Origin: Saccharopolyspora flava
GTDB taxonomy: Bacteria > Actinomycetota > Actinomycetes > Mycobacteriales > Pseudonocardiaceae
Length of the DNA: 64,000 nucleotides
Reading direction: 5' to 3'
NCBI RefSeq assembly: GCF_900116135.1
Contig: NZ_FOZX01000001.1
Coordinates: 496,001 to 560,000 of the forward strand
Shown here in pieces: positions 33,235-42,526 of the stretch. The position numbers and the translations under genes were made by a program. The first letter of the stretch is position 1. Each line of letters opens with the position of its first letter. The notes below the pieces were generated by a model. That model saw only the letters and a list, made by a program, of their open reading frames with translations. It was not told where the DNA came from and did no database searches.

Positions 33235-34071
33235 TCACAGCAGGACGGTCGCGAACTCCCCGACCCGGCGGAAACCGACCTTCTCGTAGGCCGCCCGCGC
33301 GGCGGTGTTGAAGTCGTTGACGTACAGGCTCGCCGTCCGCCCCAGGCCCCGCACCAGCCGGTCGGCGACCGCGGCCGTGCCCGCGGTGCCCAGGCCCGTG
33401 CTGCGGCGGTCCGGGTGCACCCACACGCCCTGGATCTGGCCGACCGTCGACGACAGCGCCCCGATCTCGGCCTTGAACACGACCTCGCCGTCCTCGAAGC
33501 GCGCGAACGCCCGCCCCGAGGTGATGAGGTCGGCCACCCGGGCCCGGTAGCCCGCGCCACCGCCGTCGGTGGAGGGGTCGACGCCGACCTCCTCGGTGAA
33601 CATGGCCACCGCGGCCGGCAGGTAGCGCTCCAGCTCCTCCAGGCGCACCTGCCGCACCATCGGGTCCGGCTGCACGTGCGGGAGCTCGGAGAGCGCCATC
33701 AGCGGCTGCTCGTCGCGGACCTCCCGCGCCGGACCCCACTGGGCCTCGACCTCGTCCCACAGCATCAGCACCTGCTCGGCCGGCCCGACCAGCGAGGAGC
33801 ACACGCGGCGGCGGCGCAGCGCGCGGTCGGCGAAGGCCCGCATCGCGTCCGGGCCGCCGCGCAGCGGCACCAGGTTCGCCCCGGAGAAGCACATGCCGGT
33901 CAGCCGGGTCCCGTGGCCCCAGAGCTCGCCGCCGAGGCGCAGCGGGTGCACCCCGGCCTCCTCGACGCGCGCGGCGACCATGCACGCGGCCACGGGCGCG
34001 GAGTCCAGCACCGACCGGACCAGACTCGCGTCGCGTTCCTCCAGCAGGCGGGCACCGGCAACCTTGAGCAC
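33235..34071 (-). CDS. GNAT family N-acetyltransferase with DUF4081 domain
   Basis: A protein of about 278 residues. The N-terminal half (LLEERDASLVRSVLDSAPVAACMVAARVE onward) is the DUF4081 domain that accompanies actinobacterial GNATs. The C-terminal half has the acetyl-CoA loop in GVWVHPDRRSTGLGTAGTAAVADRL and the terminal YVNDFNTAARAAYEKVGFRRVGEF. GTG at 34071 is chosen so that the protein begins at the family start; the frame is open to 34143. It matches the GNAT beside ispG in mycobacteria. The substrate is unknown. Confidence 0.85.
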   Translation of the reverse strand: MLKVAGARLLEERDASLVRSVLDSAPVAACMVAARVEEAGVHPLRLGGELWGHGTRLTGMCFSGANLVPLRGGPDAMRAFADRALRRRRVCSSLVGPAEQVLMLWDEVEAQWGPAREVRDEQPLMALSELPHVQPDPMVRQVRLEELERYLPAAVAMFTEEVGVDPSTDGGGAGYRARVADLITSGRAFARFEDGEVVFKAEIGALSSTVGQIQGVWVHPDRRSTGLGTAGTAAVADRLVRGLGRTASLYVNDFNTAARAAYEKVGFRRVGEFATVLL

Positions 34072-34180
34072 CAGCCAAGACTGCCAGAAATGCCACGCGA
34101 ACGGCTGACCGGTGGAGATCCACCACATCCCGCGCGGCCGCACTCACCCGTTCGGAGCAGCGGAAACGTCGTGGAAAAGG

Positions 34181-34213
34181 ATCAGCCGCCCGGAGCGGGT
34201 CCGGGCGGCTGAT
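34181..34213 (-). terminator. Intrinsic terminator of ispG
   Basis: A perfect 14-bp stem: ATCAGCCGCCCGGA (34181-34194) pairs with TCCGGGCGGCTGAT (34200-34213), loop GCGGG, followed on the minus strand by CCTTTTCC. It begins 12 nt after the ispG stop. Confidence 0.9.
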
Positions 34214-34225
34214 GTCGTGCGCGGG

Positions 34226-35380
34226 TCAGCCCACGGTGACGGTCGGGCTCGCGCCCTCCTCCACGGTCTCGCCCATGTCCTCGGCGATGCGCATGGCCTC
34301 TTCGATCAGCGTCTCGACGATCTGGTGCTCGGGCACCGTCTTGATGACCTCGCCCTTGACGAAGATCTGGCCCTTGCCGTTGCCGGAGGCCACGCCCAGG
34401 TCGGCCTCGCGGGCCTCACCGGGACCGTTGACGACGCAGCCCATGACCGCGACGCGCAGCGGCACCTCCATGCCCTCCAGACCGGCGGTGACCTCGTCGG
34501 CGAGCTTGTAGACGTCGACCTGGGCGCGTCCGCAGGACGGGCAGGAGACGATCTCCAGCTTGCGCGGCCGCAGGTTCAGCGACTGCAGGATCTGGGTGCC
34601 GACCTTGATCTCCTCGACCGGCGGGGCCGACAGCGAGACGCGGATCGTGTCGCCGATGCCCTGGCGCAGCAGCGCGCCGAAGGCGGTGGCCGACTTGATG
34701 GTGCCCTGGAAGGCCGGGCCGGCCTCGGTGACGCCGAGGTGCAGCGGGTAGTCGCACTGCTCGGCGAGGATCTCGTAAGCGCGCACCATGACCACCGGGT
34801 CGTTGTGCTTCACCGAGATCTTGATGTCGTGGAAGTCGTGCTCGGCGAACAGGCCCGCCTCCCACAGCGCCGACTCGGCCAGCGCCTCGGGGGTGGCCTT
34901 GCCGTACTTCTCCATCAGGCGCGGGTCGAGGGAACCGGCGTTGACGCCGATCCGGATCGGCGTGCCGTGGTCCTTGGCGGCCTGCGCGATCTCCTTGACC
35001 TTGTCGTCGAACTTCTTGATGTTGCCGGGGTTCACGCGCACCGCCGCGCAGCCCGCCTCGATCGCCGCGAAGACGTACTTCGGCTGGAAGTGAATGTCGG
35101 CGATGACCGGGATCTGGGACTTCTTCGCGATGGCCGGCAGGGCTTCGGCGTCGTCGGCGCTCGGGCACGCGACCCGGACGATGTCGCAGCCCGCGGCGGT
35201 GAGCTCGGCGATCTGCTGCAGCGTGCTGTTGACGTCAGCGGTGACGGTCGTGGTCATGGTCTGCACGGAGATGGGGCTCTCGCTGCCCACTCCGACCGGT
35301 CCGACCTGCAACTGGCGAGTCTTGCGCCGCTCCGCGAGCACCGGGGCGGGGCCCGCGGGCATGCCCAGATCGACGGTCAT
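34226..35380 (-). CDS. ispG: 4-hydroxy-3-methylbut-2-en-1-yl diphosphate synthase
   Basis: Iron-sulfur enzyme of the MEP isoprenoid pathway that converts MEcPP to HMBPP. The 384-residue protein begins with the substrate-binding [14 protein letters not shown] (about 33-46), carries [11 protein letters not shown] and VRVNPGN, and ends with the [4Fe-4S] ligands Cys in SCPSCGR, Cys in GCVVNGPGE and the following Glu. The start is ATG at 35380 with GAGAGG upstream. It is grouped with rip1 and dxr, the latter a second MEP enzyme. Confidence 0.97.
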   Translation of the reverse strand: MTVDLGMPAGPAPVLAERRKTRQLQVGPVGVGSESPISVQTMTTTVTADVNSTLQQIAELTAAGCDIVRVACPSADDAEALPAIAKKSQIPVIADIHFQPKYVFAAIEAGCAAVRVNPGNIKKFDDKVKEIAQAAKDHGTPIRIGVNAGSLDPRLMEKYGKATPEALAESALWEAGLFAEHDFHDIKISVKHNDPVVMVRAYEILAEQCDYPLHLGVTEAGPAFQGTIKSATAFGALLRQGIGDTIRVSLSAPPVEEIKVGTQILQSLNLRPRKLEIVSCPSCGRAQVDVYKLADEVTAGLEGMEVPLRVAVMGCVVNGPGEAREADLGVASGNGKGQIFVKGEVIKTVPEHQIVETLIEEAMRIAEDMGETVEEGASPTVTVG

Positions 35381-35661
35381 CGATACCTCTCCACCTCTTC
35401 TGGTGTGCTTCGGACGGTGTCCCGCCCGCGTTCCACGATACCGGCGCACCTTCATCCGGCTGGACGTCCGGGCGTCTGACGAATCACGTTGGGTGATCGA
35501 CATCGGCCGTTCACGTCCCGTTCGGCCCACGACTTCGAGCCGTGGATCACCCTATCGGTGATCTTGCGCTCACAACGACGCGCCGTGGCCGTCGCCGAAC
35601 GCGACGGCACGACTCGCGCCGTGAACCCGGTCCACCACAGCGGTGAAATCTCCGGCCGGGG
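35381..35661. other. ispG-rip1 intergenic region with two dyads
   Basis: About 280 nt without a gene. GATCACC-ctatc-GGTGATC (35545-35563) is a perfect 7-bp dyad. Further on, CCGTCGC and GCGACGG form another 7-bp hairpin near 35590-35610, about 50 nt past the rip1 stop. The first could be an operator for ispG, the second a terminator for rip1. Confidence 0.45.
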
Positions 35662-36945
35662 CTAGTACAGCGTCACCGGGTTCACGATGTCGGCGACCAG
35701 GACCAGCAACGAGTAGGCGATGAACACCAGGCTGACCGCGTAGGCCAGCGGCATCAGCCTTGCCGTGTCGAACGGGCCCGGGTCCGGGCGCTTGACCAGC
35801 TTGGCGAAGCTCCGCCGGATCCACTCCCACGCCGCGCCCGCCACGTGCCCGCCGTCCAGCGGCAGCAGCGGCAGCAGGTTGAACACGAACAGCGACAGGT
35901 TCACGCCCGCGAGCAGGTTGAACATCAGGATGATCCGCTCGTCGACCGCGATCTGGTCGGTGGCCAGCACCTCACCGCCGAGACGGCTGGCGCCGACGAT
36001 GCCCACCGGCGAGTCCTTGTGCCGCTCGCCGCCGAAGATCGCCGAGACCAGGTCCGGGATCCGCTGCGGCAGCTCGACGATCTTCTGCGCGGTCAGGCTG
36101 ACGAACTCGCCGATCGTGTCGGCCACGCCGCCGATGTCCTGCTTGACCAGCACCGACGTCGGGGACAGGCCCAGGAAGCCGACCGTCTCGTACTCGCTGG
36201 TGGAGTTCAGCTTCGGCCGCTCGGTCTGCATCAGGTCGGCGGTCAGCGTCTGCCGGTGCCCGTCGCGCTCGACGACCACCGGGACCGTGCCGTGCGACTT
36301 CCGGATCTCCAGCTGCAGCTCGTCCCAGGTGTGGAAGGGCTTGCCGTTGAACTCCACGATCCGGTCGCCCGGCTTGAACCCGGCCGCGGCGGCCGGCGAG
36401 GGCTTCGCGCCGGGCGGGCACTTCTGCGTGTCGGGGGCGTCGGCGGGCAGCACGCACTCGCTGACCGTGGACACCGTCAGCGTGGGGGTGTTGAGGCCGT
36501 GCCCCATCAGGATCGCCGAGAAGATGCCGACCGCCAGGATCAGGTTCATCACCGGCCCGGCCATCATCACGATGATCCGCTTCCACGGGGAGCGCTGGTA
36601 GAACTGCCGGTGCGCGTCCTCGGGCTTGATGTCCTCGGCCGACATCTGCCGCGCGTCGTCGATCATCGCCCGGAACGGCGAGGACGAAGCGGAGCGGCCC
36701 ATCTCCTCGTCCTTCTGCGGCGGGAACATGCCGATCATGCGGATGTAGCCGCCGAACGGGATGAGCTTCACCCCGTACTCGGTCTCGCCCTTCTTGCGGG
36801 ACCAGATGGTCCGGCCGAAGCCCACCATGTACTCGGTGACCTTGACGCCGAACATCTTCGCGGTCGCCAGGTGCCCCAGCTCGTGCCACGCGATGGAGAA
36901 CAGCAGCCCGAAGAAGAAGATCAGAATGCCAACGACGACCAGCAC
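35662..36945 (-). CDS. rip1: Site-2 protease, M50 family (Rip1/RseP-like)
   Basis: Intramembrane zinc protease of 427 residues that cuts anti-sigma factors and other membrane proteins. HELGH is at about residues 21-25 in the first helix, the PDZ domain at about 180-270 (AGFKPGDRIVEFNGKPF), and the third zinc ligand in LLPLLPLDGGH near residue 375. Four or so membrane helices are visible. The start is GTG at 36945, immediately after the dxr stop, so the two genes are probably co-transcribed. Confidence 0.95.
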   Translation of the reverse strand: MLVVVGILIFFFGLLFSIAWHELGHLATAKMFGVKVTEYMVGFGRTIWSRKKGETEYGVKLIPFGGYIRMIGMFPPQKDEEMGRSASSSPFRAMIDDARQMSAEDIKPEDAHRQFYQRSPWKRIIVMMAGPVMNLILAVGIFSAILMGHGLNTPTLTVSTVSECVLPADAPDTQKCPPGAKPSPAAAAGFKPGDRIVEFNGKPFHTWDELQLEIRKSHGTVPVVVERDGHRQTLTADLMQTERPKLNSTSEYETVGFLGLSPTSVLVKQDIGGVADTIGEFVSLTAQKIVELPQRIPDLVSAIFGGERHKDSPVGIVGASRLGGEVLATDQIAVDERIILMFNLLAGVNLSLFVFNLLPLLPLDGGHVAGAAWEWIRRSFAKLVKRPDPGPFDTARLMPLAYAVSLVFIAYSLLVLVADIVNPVTLY

Positions 36946-38187
36946 TTACTCCGCCTTCCCTCCGGCCAGCTCACGCGCCCGGTTCCGCGCCCACTCCTCG
37001 GCCGCGAAGACCTCGTCGAGCTCCGACGGTGCGCCGCGCCACTGGTCGGCCGCCCCGAGCGTGTCACTGACAGTCTGCACGATCTGCGGGAACCGGAGGC
37101 GACCGTCGACGAACGCCGCCAGCGCCTCCTCGTTCGCCGCGTTGTAGATGGCGGGCAGGCATCCCCCGCCGGAACCGGCCGCCCGGGCCAGCTCGACGGC
37201 CGGGAACGTCTCGTCGTCCAGCGGCTCGAAGGTCCACTCCTGGGCGTCGGTGAAGTCCAGCCGCGGCGCGACGCCGGGGACCCGGCGCGGCCACTCCAGG
37301 CCCATCGCGATCGGGATCTTCATGTTCGGCGGGCTGGCCTGGGCGATCGTGGCCCCGTCGGTGTAGGTGACCATCGAGTGCACGATCGACTGCGGGTGCA
37401 CCACCACGTCGATGCGCGGGTACTCGATGCCGAACAGCAGGTGCGCCTCGATGAGCTCCAGGCCCTTGTTGACCAGGGTCGCGGAGTTGATCGTGACGAC
37501 GTTGCCCATCGCCCAAGTCGGGTGCGCCAGCGCCTGCTGCACGGTGACCTCGGCGAGGTCGTCGCGCTTGCGGCCCCGGAACGGGCCGCCGGAGGCGGTC
37601 AGCACCAGCCGGTCCACGTCGGCGTTGTCGTTGCCCAGCAGGCACTGGGCGAGCGCGGAGTGCTCGGAGTCGACCGGCACCAGCTGCCCGGGCGCGGCCT
37701 TGTCCAGCACCAGCGCACCGCCCGCGACCAGCGATTCCTTGTTGGCCAGCGCGAGTTGGGCGCCGGTGTCCAGGGCGGCCAGCGTCAGCCGCAGGCCGCG
37801 CGAGCCGTCGACGCCGTTGAGCACCACGTCGGCCGGGGCGGCCTCGATGAGCTCCAGCGCGGACTCGGGCCCGGCCAGCAGCCGGGGGAGTTTGAACTCG
37901 CCCTCGGCGTAGCCGCGCTTCTGCGCCTCGGAGTAGAGGGCGAGCTGGACGTCCTCGGCGGCTGTGCCCTTGGCCACGGCCACGACCGGGACCTCGAACT
38001 CCAGCGCCTGCGCGGCGAGCGCCTGCGGGTCGCTCCCGCCCGCGGCCAGCCCCACGACCCGGAACCGGTCCGGGTTGTCGCGCATCACGTCGAGTGCCTG
38101 GGTGCCGATGGAACCGGTCGATCCGAGCACCAGAACGGTGCGCGGGGTGTCGCTCTGTGTGCTGGTGTCCGCGTGCATCGACGCCAT
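36946..38187 (-). CDS. dxr: 1-deoxy-D-xylulose 5-phosphate reductoisomerase
   Basis: Second enzyme of the MEP pathway: NADPH-dependent rearrangement and reduction of DXP to MEP. The 413-residue protein shows the NADPH motif [26 protein letters not shown], the metal and substrate loop PVDSEHSA, and [27 protein letters not shown] at 38187 or 38178 is possible; the minus strand has no ribosome site because this stretch carries a plus-strand Shine-Dalgarno for the divergent small ORF. Confidence 0.96.
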   Translation of the reverse strand: MASMHADTSTQSDTPRTVLVLGSTGSIGTQALDVMRDNPDRFRVVGLAAGGSDPQALAAQALEFEVPVVAVAKGTAAEDVQLALYSEAQKRGYAEGEFKLPRLLAGPESALELIEAAPADVVLNGVDGSRGLRLTLAALDTGAQLALANKESLVAGGALVLDKAAPGQLVPVDSEHSALAQCLLGNDNADVDRLVLTASGGPFRGRKRDDLAEVTVQQALAHPTWAMGNVVTINSATLVNKGLELIEAHLLFGIEYPRIDVVVHPQSIVHSMVTYTDGATIAQASPPNMKIPIAMGLEWPRRVPGVAPRLDFTDAQEWTFEPLDDETFPAVELARAAGSGGGCLPAIYNAANEEALAAFVDGRLRFPQIVQTVSDTLGAADQWRGAPSELDEVFAAEEWARNRARELAGGKAE

Positions 38188-38209
38188 TGTCCCCGAAGGA
38201 GGTGAGCCG

Positions 38210-38278
38210 GTGCCCCTCGCGGTGCACAAATCACCTTCCGGCGTCACGATCGGGGTATCGGCGCTGCCTGACGAATGA
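38210..38278 (+). CDS. Possible small upstream ORF (22 residues)
   Basis: GTG at 38210 opens a 22-residue frame [22 protein letters not shown], preceded by a strong GAAGGAGG 7 nt upstream and stopping 11 nt before the GlsB ATG. Its stop lies directly in front of the GlsB ribosome site (TGAAGGAGG), the geometry of a coupled leader peptide. No family is recognisable. Confidence 0.45.
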   Translation: MPLAVHKSPSGVTIGVSALPDE

Positions 38279-38289
38279 AGGAGGCCGTC

Positions 38290-38562
38290 ATGGGCATCAT
38301 CGGATGGATCGTTCTCGGCTTGATCGTGGGGGCCATCGCGAAGCTGATCATGCCGGGCAAGGACCCGGGCGGCATCATCGTCACCATGCTGCTCGGAGTG
38401 GTCGGGGCGTTCCTCGGCGGCTTGATCGGCAAGTGGATCTTCGGAACGGGACTCAACGAGTTCTGGTCGATCCGGACCTGGATCCTGGCGATCGTGGGCT
38501 CGCTCATCGTGCTCGGCGTCTACCGCGTCGTCATCGGCCGCAGGGCCGTCAAGGGCGGGTAG
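38290..38562 (+). CDS. GlsB/YeaQ/YmgE family stress-response membrane protein
   Basis: A 90-residue integral membrane protein with three helices. [24 protein letters not shown] and [19 protein letters not shown] are the conserved glycine-zipper segments of the transglycosylase-associated family. It is commonly stress-induced; its molecular role is not known. ATG at 38290 is selected by AAGGAGG. A strong terminator follows. Confidence 0.93.
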   Translation: MGIIGWIVLGLIVGAIAKLIMPGKDPGGIIVTMLLGVVGAFLGGLIGKWIFGTGLNEFWSIRTWILAIVGSLIVLGVYRVVIGRRAVKGG

Positions 38563-38582
38563 TCACCGGTCGTCGTTCACCG

Positions 38583-38620
38583 AGGTGCCGCGCGAGCCGG
38601 GTTCGCGCGGCACCTTTTTC
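38583..38620 (+). terminator. Intrinsic terminator after GlsB gene
   Basis: A perfect 13-bp stem: AGGTGCCGCGCGA (38583-38595) pairs with TCGCGCGGCACCT (38603-38615) around a 7-nt loop, followed by TTTTC. Confidence 0.93.
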
Positions 38621-38765
38621 GCTGCTGATGCCGGGCAGGTGGCCGATCGGGTCCCGATCGGGTGTGCGAGGATGAGGGCGATCGTGGATCGCCGTCCGGC
38701 GGTGCGCGAAACCCAAGCAACAGGCTTTCCGGCCGCGGGTGGCCGGTGTGGCGCAGGAGGGGAAC

Positions 38766-39044
38766 GTGGCGAGCACCGAGCTGGAGAAGAAGCCCAGCCA
38801 GGCCATCGACCCGGCCGAGGAACCGTCGGTCGAGTGGGGCTGGCACGGCGGTTTCCCGAAGGGCACCCAGATCGCCGGCTGGTTCTCGGTCGTCGCGGTC
38901 CTGTGCATGCTCATCGGCAACCACCAGGGCATCCTCAGTGGTGGCGGGCACTTCAAGATGGAGGACGTGTTCCTCATCATCACCGCGGTGGTCCTGGCCG
39001 TCGGTCTGCTCTACGACCTGACCAAGAACAAGCGCCGCCGCTGA
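38766..39044 (+). CDS. DUF2631 family small membrane protein
   Basis: A 92-residue protein with an N-terminal hydrophilic part ending in EEPSVEWGWHGGFPKGTQIAGW, the DUF2631 signature, and two helices (FSVVAVLCMLIGNHQG, VFLIITAVVLAVGLLYDL). GTG at 38766 has GGAGGGGAAC just upstream; the frame is open to 38739. It is conserved beside dxr in mycobacteria (Rv2876, from memory). The function is unknown. Confidence 0.88.
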   Translation: MASTELEKKPSQAIDPAEEPSVEWGWHGGFPKGTQIAGWFSVVAVLCMLIGNHQGILSGGGHFKMEDVFLIITAVVLAVGLLYDLTKNKRRR

Positions 39045-39056
39045 CCCCAGAACCAC

Positions 39057-39094
39057 GAAGAGCCGCCCCTCGGACCCCCGAGGGGCGGCTCTTC
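39057..39094. terminator. Bidirectional terminator
   Basis: A perfect 17-bp stem: GAAGAGCCGCCCCTCGG (39057-39073) pairs with CCGAGGGGCGGCTCTTC (39078-39094), loop ACCC, 12 nt after the DUF2631 stop. It can serve both converging genes. Confidence 0.88.
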
Positions 39095-39134
39095 GCCGTT
39101 GAGCACGGATCTCACGTTCCGCGATGCTCGGCAG

Positions 39135-39205
39135 AGGACAGTTTTAGTGAGAACTGTCCGGACATTTCGGGCACCACCCCCGGGCAGTTCTCACTAAAAC
39201 TGCCC
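39135..39205. repeat. GACAGTTTT-type palindromic element
   Basis: Perfect 18-nt inverted arms CAGTTTTAGTGAGAACTG (39138-39155) and its complement (39184-39201) flank a 28-nt centre that includes GACATTTCGG. Each arm is itself a partial palindrome (CAGTT...AACTG). It lies between a terminator and the stop of the convergent esterase gene. Confidence 0.82.
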
Positions 39206-39215
39206 CCTGTTGCAC

Positions 39216-40145
39216 TCAGCGCAACGAGTGGCGCGAGAAGAAGTCCATGATCAGCGGCGTCGCGTCGATCGGAGCGGGAGCGTCGGAGTCCGGGTTCGGG
39301 TGCGTCGCGGGCCAGTCGTGCGCGACCGAGTCCATCCGGTAGTGCACGACCTCGGCTCCGCCGTCGCAGCCCCGGTGCTCGACCCGGTGCACCCCGTCGC
39401 CCTCGTCCCGGGTGACGGGATCCGCCTCGCAACCGTCGCGCTCGGCCCACCCGGCCAGCCAGTCCGGAATCGCCGGGAGCCCGCGCTCGGCGTCGCCGTC
39501 GTAGGGGATCGTCTCGTCGACCGCACCGTGGAAGTCGAGGATGGGTGCCGGGCGCTCCGGGTCGCACTCCCCGCCCTGCGGGTAGAAGGCCCCGGACACC
39601 GGCGCGAACGCGGCGATCCGGTCGCTCATCCGGCAGGCCAGCACCCCGATGAACCCGCCGCCGTTGGACTTGCCGGCCGCGTAGATCCGCGCCGGGTCGA
39701 CGCACAGATCCCGCTCCAGCTCGTCGAGCACGTCCCCGGTGAACCGCACGTCGTCGACGTCGGCCGAGTACGGCGCGCCCTGCCAGGCCGTCTCGCCGTC
39801 GGTCCCGACCAGCCCCTGCGGGTACGCGGCGATGGCGTCGGTGCCGGAGAACTCCGACAGCTCCTCCTGGTAGGCCGAATCCCGCGAATGGCCGTGGAAC
39901 GACAGCACCACCGGCGTCGGCTCCTCCGGCGCGTAGCTCTCCGGCACGTGAAGCAGGTAGCTGCGGGTGACGCCACCGGAGACGATCTCCCTGGTCACCG
40001 ACTCCCCCGGCCGCACGTCCCCGCTCCCGCACCCCGCCGTCCCGCCGGGCACGGACACCTCGGCGTGCGCGGGCGCGGCGAGCAGCACCAGCGCCGCCGC
40101 GACGATCGAATGAACCGCAATGCCACGAACTCTCAGGTCAGGCAC
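39216..40145 (-). CDS. Secreted PHB depolymerase/LpqC-like esterase
   Basis: Extracellular alpha/beta hydrolase of 309 residues. The signal peptide covers about residues 1-28 (VAAALVLLAAPAHA). The nucleophile Ser is in AAGKSNGGGFIG (G-x-S-x-G), the acid probably in DFHGAVDETIPY and the His in SVAHDWPAT. It resembles polyhydroxybutyrate-depolymerase-type or feruloyl-esterase-type enzymes of the esterase D superfamily; the substrate is not clear. The start is GTG at 40145 with GGGAGG upstream. Confidence 0.85.
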   Translation of the reverse strand: MPDLRVRGIAVHSIVAAALVLLAAPAHAEVSVPGGTAGCGSGDVRPGESVTREIVSGGVTRSYLLHVPESYAPEEPTPVVLSFHGHSRDSAYQEELSEFSGTDAIAAYPQGLVGTDGETAWQGAPYSADVDDVRFTGDVLDELERDLCVDPARIYAAGKSNGGGFIGVLACRMSDRIAAFAPVSGAFYPQGGECDPERPAPILDFHGAVDETIPYDGDAERGLPAIPDWLAGWAERDGCEADPVTRDEGDGVHRVEHRGCDGGAEVVHYRMDSVAHDWPATHPNPDSDAPAPIDATPLIMDFFSRHSLR

Positions 40146-40250
40146 CGTTGCCTCCCAGCTCGATCACTCGGACACGAGGATCATCGACCACCGGAAGCCG
40201 ACCCACCCACTTCTGTTCATTGCGGTCACGAGATCACACCCGAAGCCGCC

Positions 40251-40388
40251 GGGTTCGTGGACACCTGGCCGCTAGGTTCGTGGTCAATTGGCCGCTAGGT
40301 TCGTGGACACTTGGCCGCTGGGTTCGTGGACACTTGGCCGCTGGGTTCGTGGGCACCTGGCCGCTGGGTTCGTGGGCAGTTGGCCGGT
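40251..40388. repeat. Six tandem copies of a 23-bp repeat
   Basis: Six head-to-tail units of 23 bp at 40251, 40274, 40297, 40320, 40343 and 40366, consensus GGGTTCGTGGACACTTGGCC plus GCT. Units differ at 1-5 positions and there are no spacers. The array ends exactly on the first base of the rlmN stop codon (minus strand), so it forms the immediate 3' UTR of rlmN. The 23-bp period is about two helical turns. Confidence 0.92.
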
Positions 40389-41500
40389 TATTCCTCGGCT
40401 GCGAGTTGGCCGCAGGCTGCTGCGATCTCCTGGCCTCGGGTGTCGCGGACCGTGCAGGAGACGCCGGCGTCGCGGACCCGGCGGACGAACTCGCGCTCGA
40501 CCGGCTTGGGGCTGGCGTCCCACTTGCTGCCCGGGGTCGGGTTCAGCGGGATCAGGTTGACGTGCGCGAACTGGCCGAGGTGCTTCTTGAGCAGCTTGCC
40601 CAGCAGGTCGGCCCGCCACGGCTGGTCGTTGACGTCGCGGATCAGCGCGTACTCGATCGAGACCCGGCGGCCGGTGTGGTCGGCGTAGCCGCGGGCGGCC
40701 TCCAGGACCTCGGCGACCTTCCAGCGGTTGTTGACCGGCACCAGCGTGTCGCGCAGTTCGTCGTCGGGGGTGTGCAGCGAGACCGCGAGGGTGACGTGCA
40801 GGTCCTCGGCCGTCATCTTCCGGATCGCCGGGACCAGGCCGACCGTGGAGACCGTCACCGAGCGCTGCGACAGGCCCAGCCCGTCGGGCGCCGGGTCGCA
40901 GATGCGGTGCACCGCGTCGATCACCCGCCGGTAGTTCGCCAGCGGCTCGCCCATGCCCATGAACACGACGTTCGACAGCCGCCCGGGACCGCCGGGGACC
41001 TCGCCGTCGCGCATCATCGCCGCCGCCGAGCGGACCTGGTCGACGATCTCGGCGGTGGACAGGTTGCGCTGCAACCCTCCCTGACCGGTCGCGCAGAACG
41101 GGCAGGCCATGCCGCACCCGGCCTGGCTGGAGATGCACACCGTCGCGCGATCCGGGTAGCGCATCAGGACGCTCTCCAGCAGCGTCCCGTCGTGCGCCTT
41201 CCACAGCGTCTTGCGGGTGGTGCCCTCGTCGGTGTCGAGGTTGCGGACCGGGCTGAGCAGCTGCGGCAGCAGCGCGGCGCCCAGCGCCTCGCGGCTGCCC
41301 GCCGGGATGTCGGTCATCGAGTCGACGTCGGCGTTGAGGCGGCCGAAGTAGTGGTTGGCGAGCTGCTTGGCGCGGAACGGCTTCTCCCCCAGCTCGGCGA
41401 CGACGGCCTTCCGCTCCTCGGCGGAGAGGTCGGCGAGGTGGCGCGGCGGCTTGCCGCGGCGCGGGGCGTCGAAGACGAGCGGCAGGGATTTCGTAGACAT
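40388..41500 (-). CDS. rlmN: 23S rRNA/tRNA (adenine-C2) dual-specificity methyltransferase RlmN
   Basis: Radical-SAM methyltransferase of 370 residues that methylates A2503 of 23S rRNA and A37 of some tRNAs. The 4Fe-4S motif C-x3-C-x2-C is in [16 protein letters not shown] (about 126-141). The downstream GMGEPLANY and the terminal [21 protein letters not shown], with the two catalytic cysteines, are all present. The start is ATG at 41500. The TAA stop abuts the 23-bp tandem array. Confidence 0.96.
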   Translation of the reverse strand: MSTKSLPLVFDAPRRGKPPRHLADLSAEERKAVVAELGEKPFRAKQLANHYFGRLNADVDSMTDIPAGSREALGAALLPQLLSPVRNLDTDEGTTRKTLWKAHDGTLLESVLMRYPDRATVCISSQAGCGMACPFCATGQGGLQRNLSTAEIVDQVRSAAAMMRDGEVPGGPGRLSNVVFMGMGEPLANYRRVIDAVHRICDPAPDGLGLSQRSVTVSTVGLVPAIRKMTAEDLHVTLAVSLHTPDDELRDTLVPVNNRWKVAEVLEAARGYADHTGRRVSIEYALIRDVNDQPWRADLLGKLLKKHLGQFAHVNLIPLNPTPGSKWDASPKPVEREFVRRVRDAGVSCTVRDTRGQEIAAACGQLAAEE

Positions 41501-41563
41501 AGCGCCCCACAGTGTCCCACGTCAGCGAACGATCTCTCCGGGCAGCCGGGGCACCGTCCGCCG

Positions 41564-41592
41564 TTGGACATTCCGGGACGCCGAGGTAGGGT
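41564..41592 (+). promoter_or_regulatory. Leaderless promoter of the metal transporter operon
   Basis: -35 TTGGAC (41564-41569), 17-nt spacer, -10 TAGGGT (41587-41592), then 7 nt to the GTG at 41600. This spacing puts the transcription start at or next to the start codon, so translation would begin without a leader. A DtxR-type site would be expected to overlap this region. Confidence 0.65.
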
Positions 41593-41599
41593 TTTCGGC

Positions 41600-42526
41600 G
41601 TGGCGAAACCCGGACTCGCGAGCCGCCGAAACCTGGCCGCGCTGGCCGTGCTGGCGATGCTGGTGTCGGCCTGCGGAACCGGTCTGAGCAGCCCCGACGA
41701 CCACCGCAAGCACGTCGTCACCACCTTCACCGTGCTCGCCGACATGGCCCGCAACGTCGCAGGCGACGTGATCGTCGTCGACTCCATCACCAAGCCCGGC
41801 GCCGAGATCCACGAGTACGAGCCCACCCCCAGCGACATGCTCAAGGCCGCCAAGGCCGACGTGGTGCTCGACAACGGGCTCGGCCTGGAGCGCTGGTTCG
41901 ACCGGTTCGTGCAGCGCAGCGAGGCCCGGCACGTCACCCTGACCGACGGCGTCGAGCCGCTCCCGATCCGCAGCGGCGAGTACCTGGGCAAGGCCAACCC
42001 GCACGCCTGGATGTCGCCGCGCACGGCCGCGATCTACGTCGCCAACATCAGGGACGCCTTCATCCGCCTCGACCCGGCGCACGAGGCGACGTTCCGCGCG
42101 AACGCCGACGCCTACCTGGCCCGCATCGCCGAGATCGACCGATACCTGCACGACGAGCTCGCCTCGCTGCCCGCCGAGCAGCGGGCGCTGGTCAGCTGCG
42201 AGGGGGCCTTCTCCTACCTCGCCCGCGACGCCGGGCTCGCCGAGGCCTACCTGTGGCCGGTCAACAGCGAGTCCGAGGGCACCCCGCGGCAGATCCGGAC
42301 CACCGCCGAGTTCGTGCAGCACAACCGGGTTCCGACGGTGTTCTGCGAGTCCACCGTCAACGACGGCCCGCAACGCCAGGTCGCGCGCGAGACCGGGGCA
42401 CGGCTGGGCGAGAAGCTCTACGTCGACTCGCTGTCCGAGCCCGGAGGACCCGTGCCGACCTACCTGGACCTGCTGCGCCACGACGCGCGCGCCATCGTCT
42501 CCGGCCTGCGCGGAGGGACCCCGTGA
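41600..42526 (+). CDS. Metal ABC transporter substrate-binding lipoprotein (Mn/Zn type)
   Basis: A 308-residue cluster A-I solute-binding protein, lipidated at Cys25 (LVSAC). The metal ligands are predicted as His71 (EIHEYEP), His135 (NPHAWMSP), Glu201 (SCEGAFSYLA) and Asp276 (YVDSLSE), the His-His-Glu-Asp set of PsaA/MntC-type manganese proteins. There is no His-rich loop of the ZnuA kind, which favours Mn. GTG at 41600 fits a leaderless start. It is the first of four overlapping or closely spaced genes. Confidence 0.9.
   Translation: MAKPGLASRRNLAALAVLAMLVSACGTGLSSPDDHRKHVVTTFTVLADMARNVAGDVIVVDSITKPGAEIHEYEPTPSDMLKAAKADVVLDNGLGLERWFDRFVQRSEARHVTLTDGVEPLPIRSGEYLGKANPHAWMSPRTAAIYVANIRDAFIRLDPAHEATFRANADAYLARIAEIDRYLHDELASLPAEQRALVSCEGAFSYLARDAGLAEAYLWPVNSESEGTPRQIRTTAEFVQHNRVPTVFCESTVNDGPQRQVARETGARLGEKLYVDSLSEPGGPVPTYLDLLRHDARAIVSGLRGGTP

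Noticed and set aside
40251-40388. Possible CRISPR array
   Set aside because: Repeats are directly joined with no unique spacers and there are no cas genes nearby.
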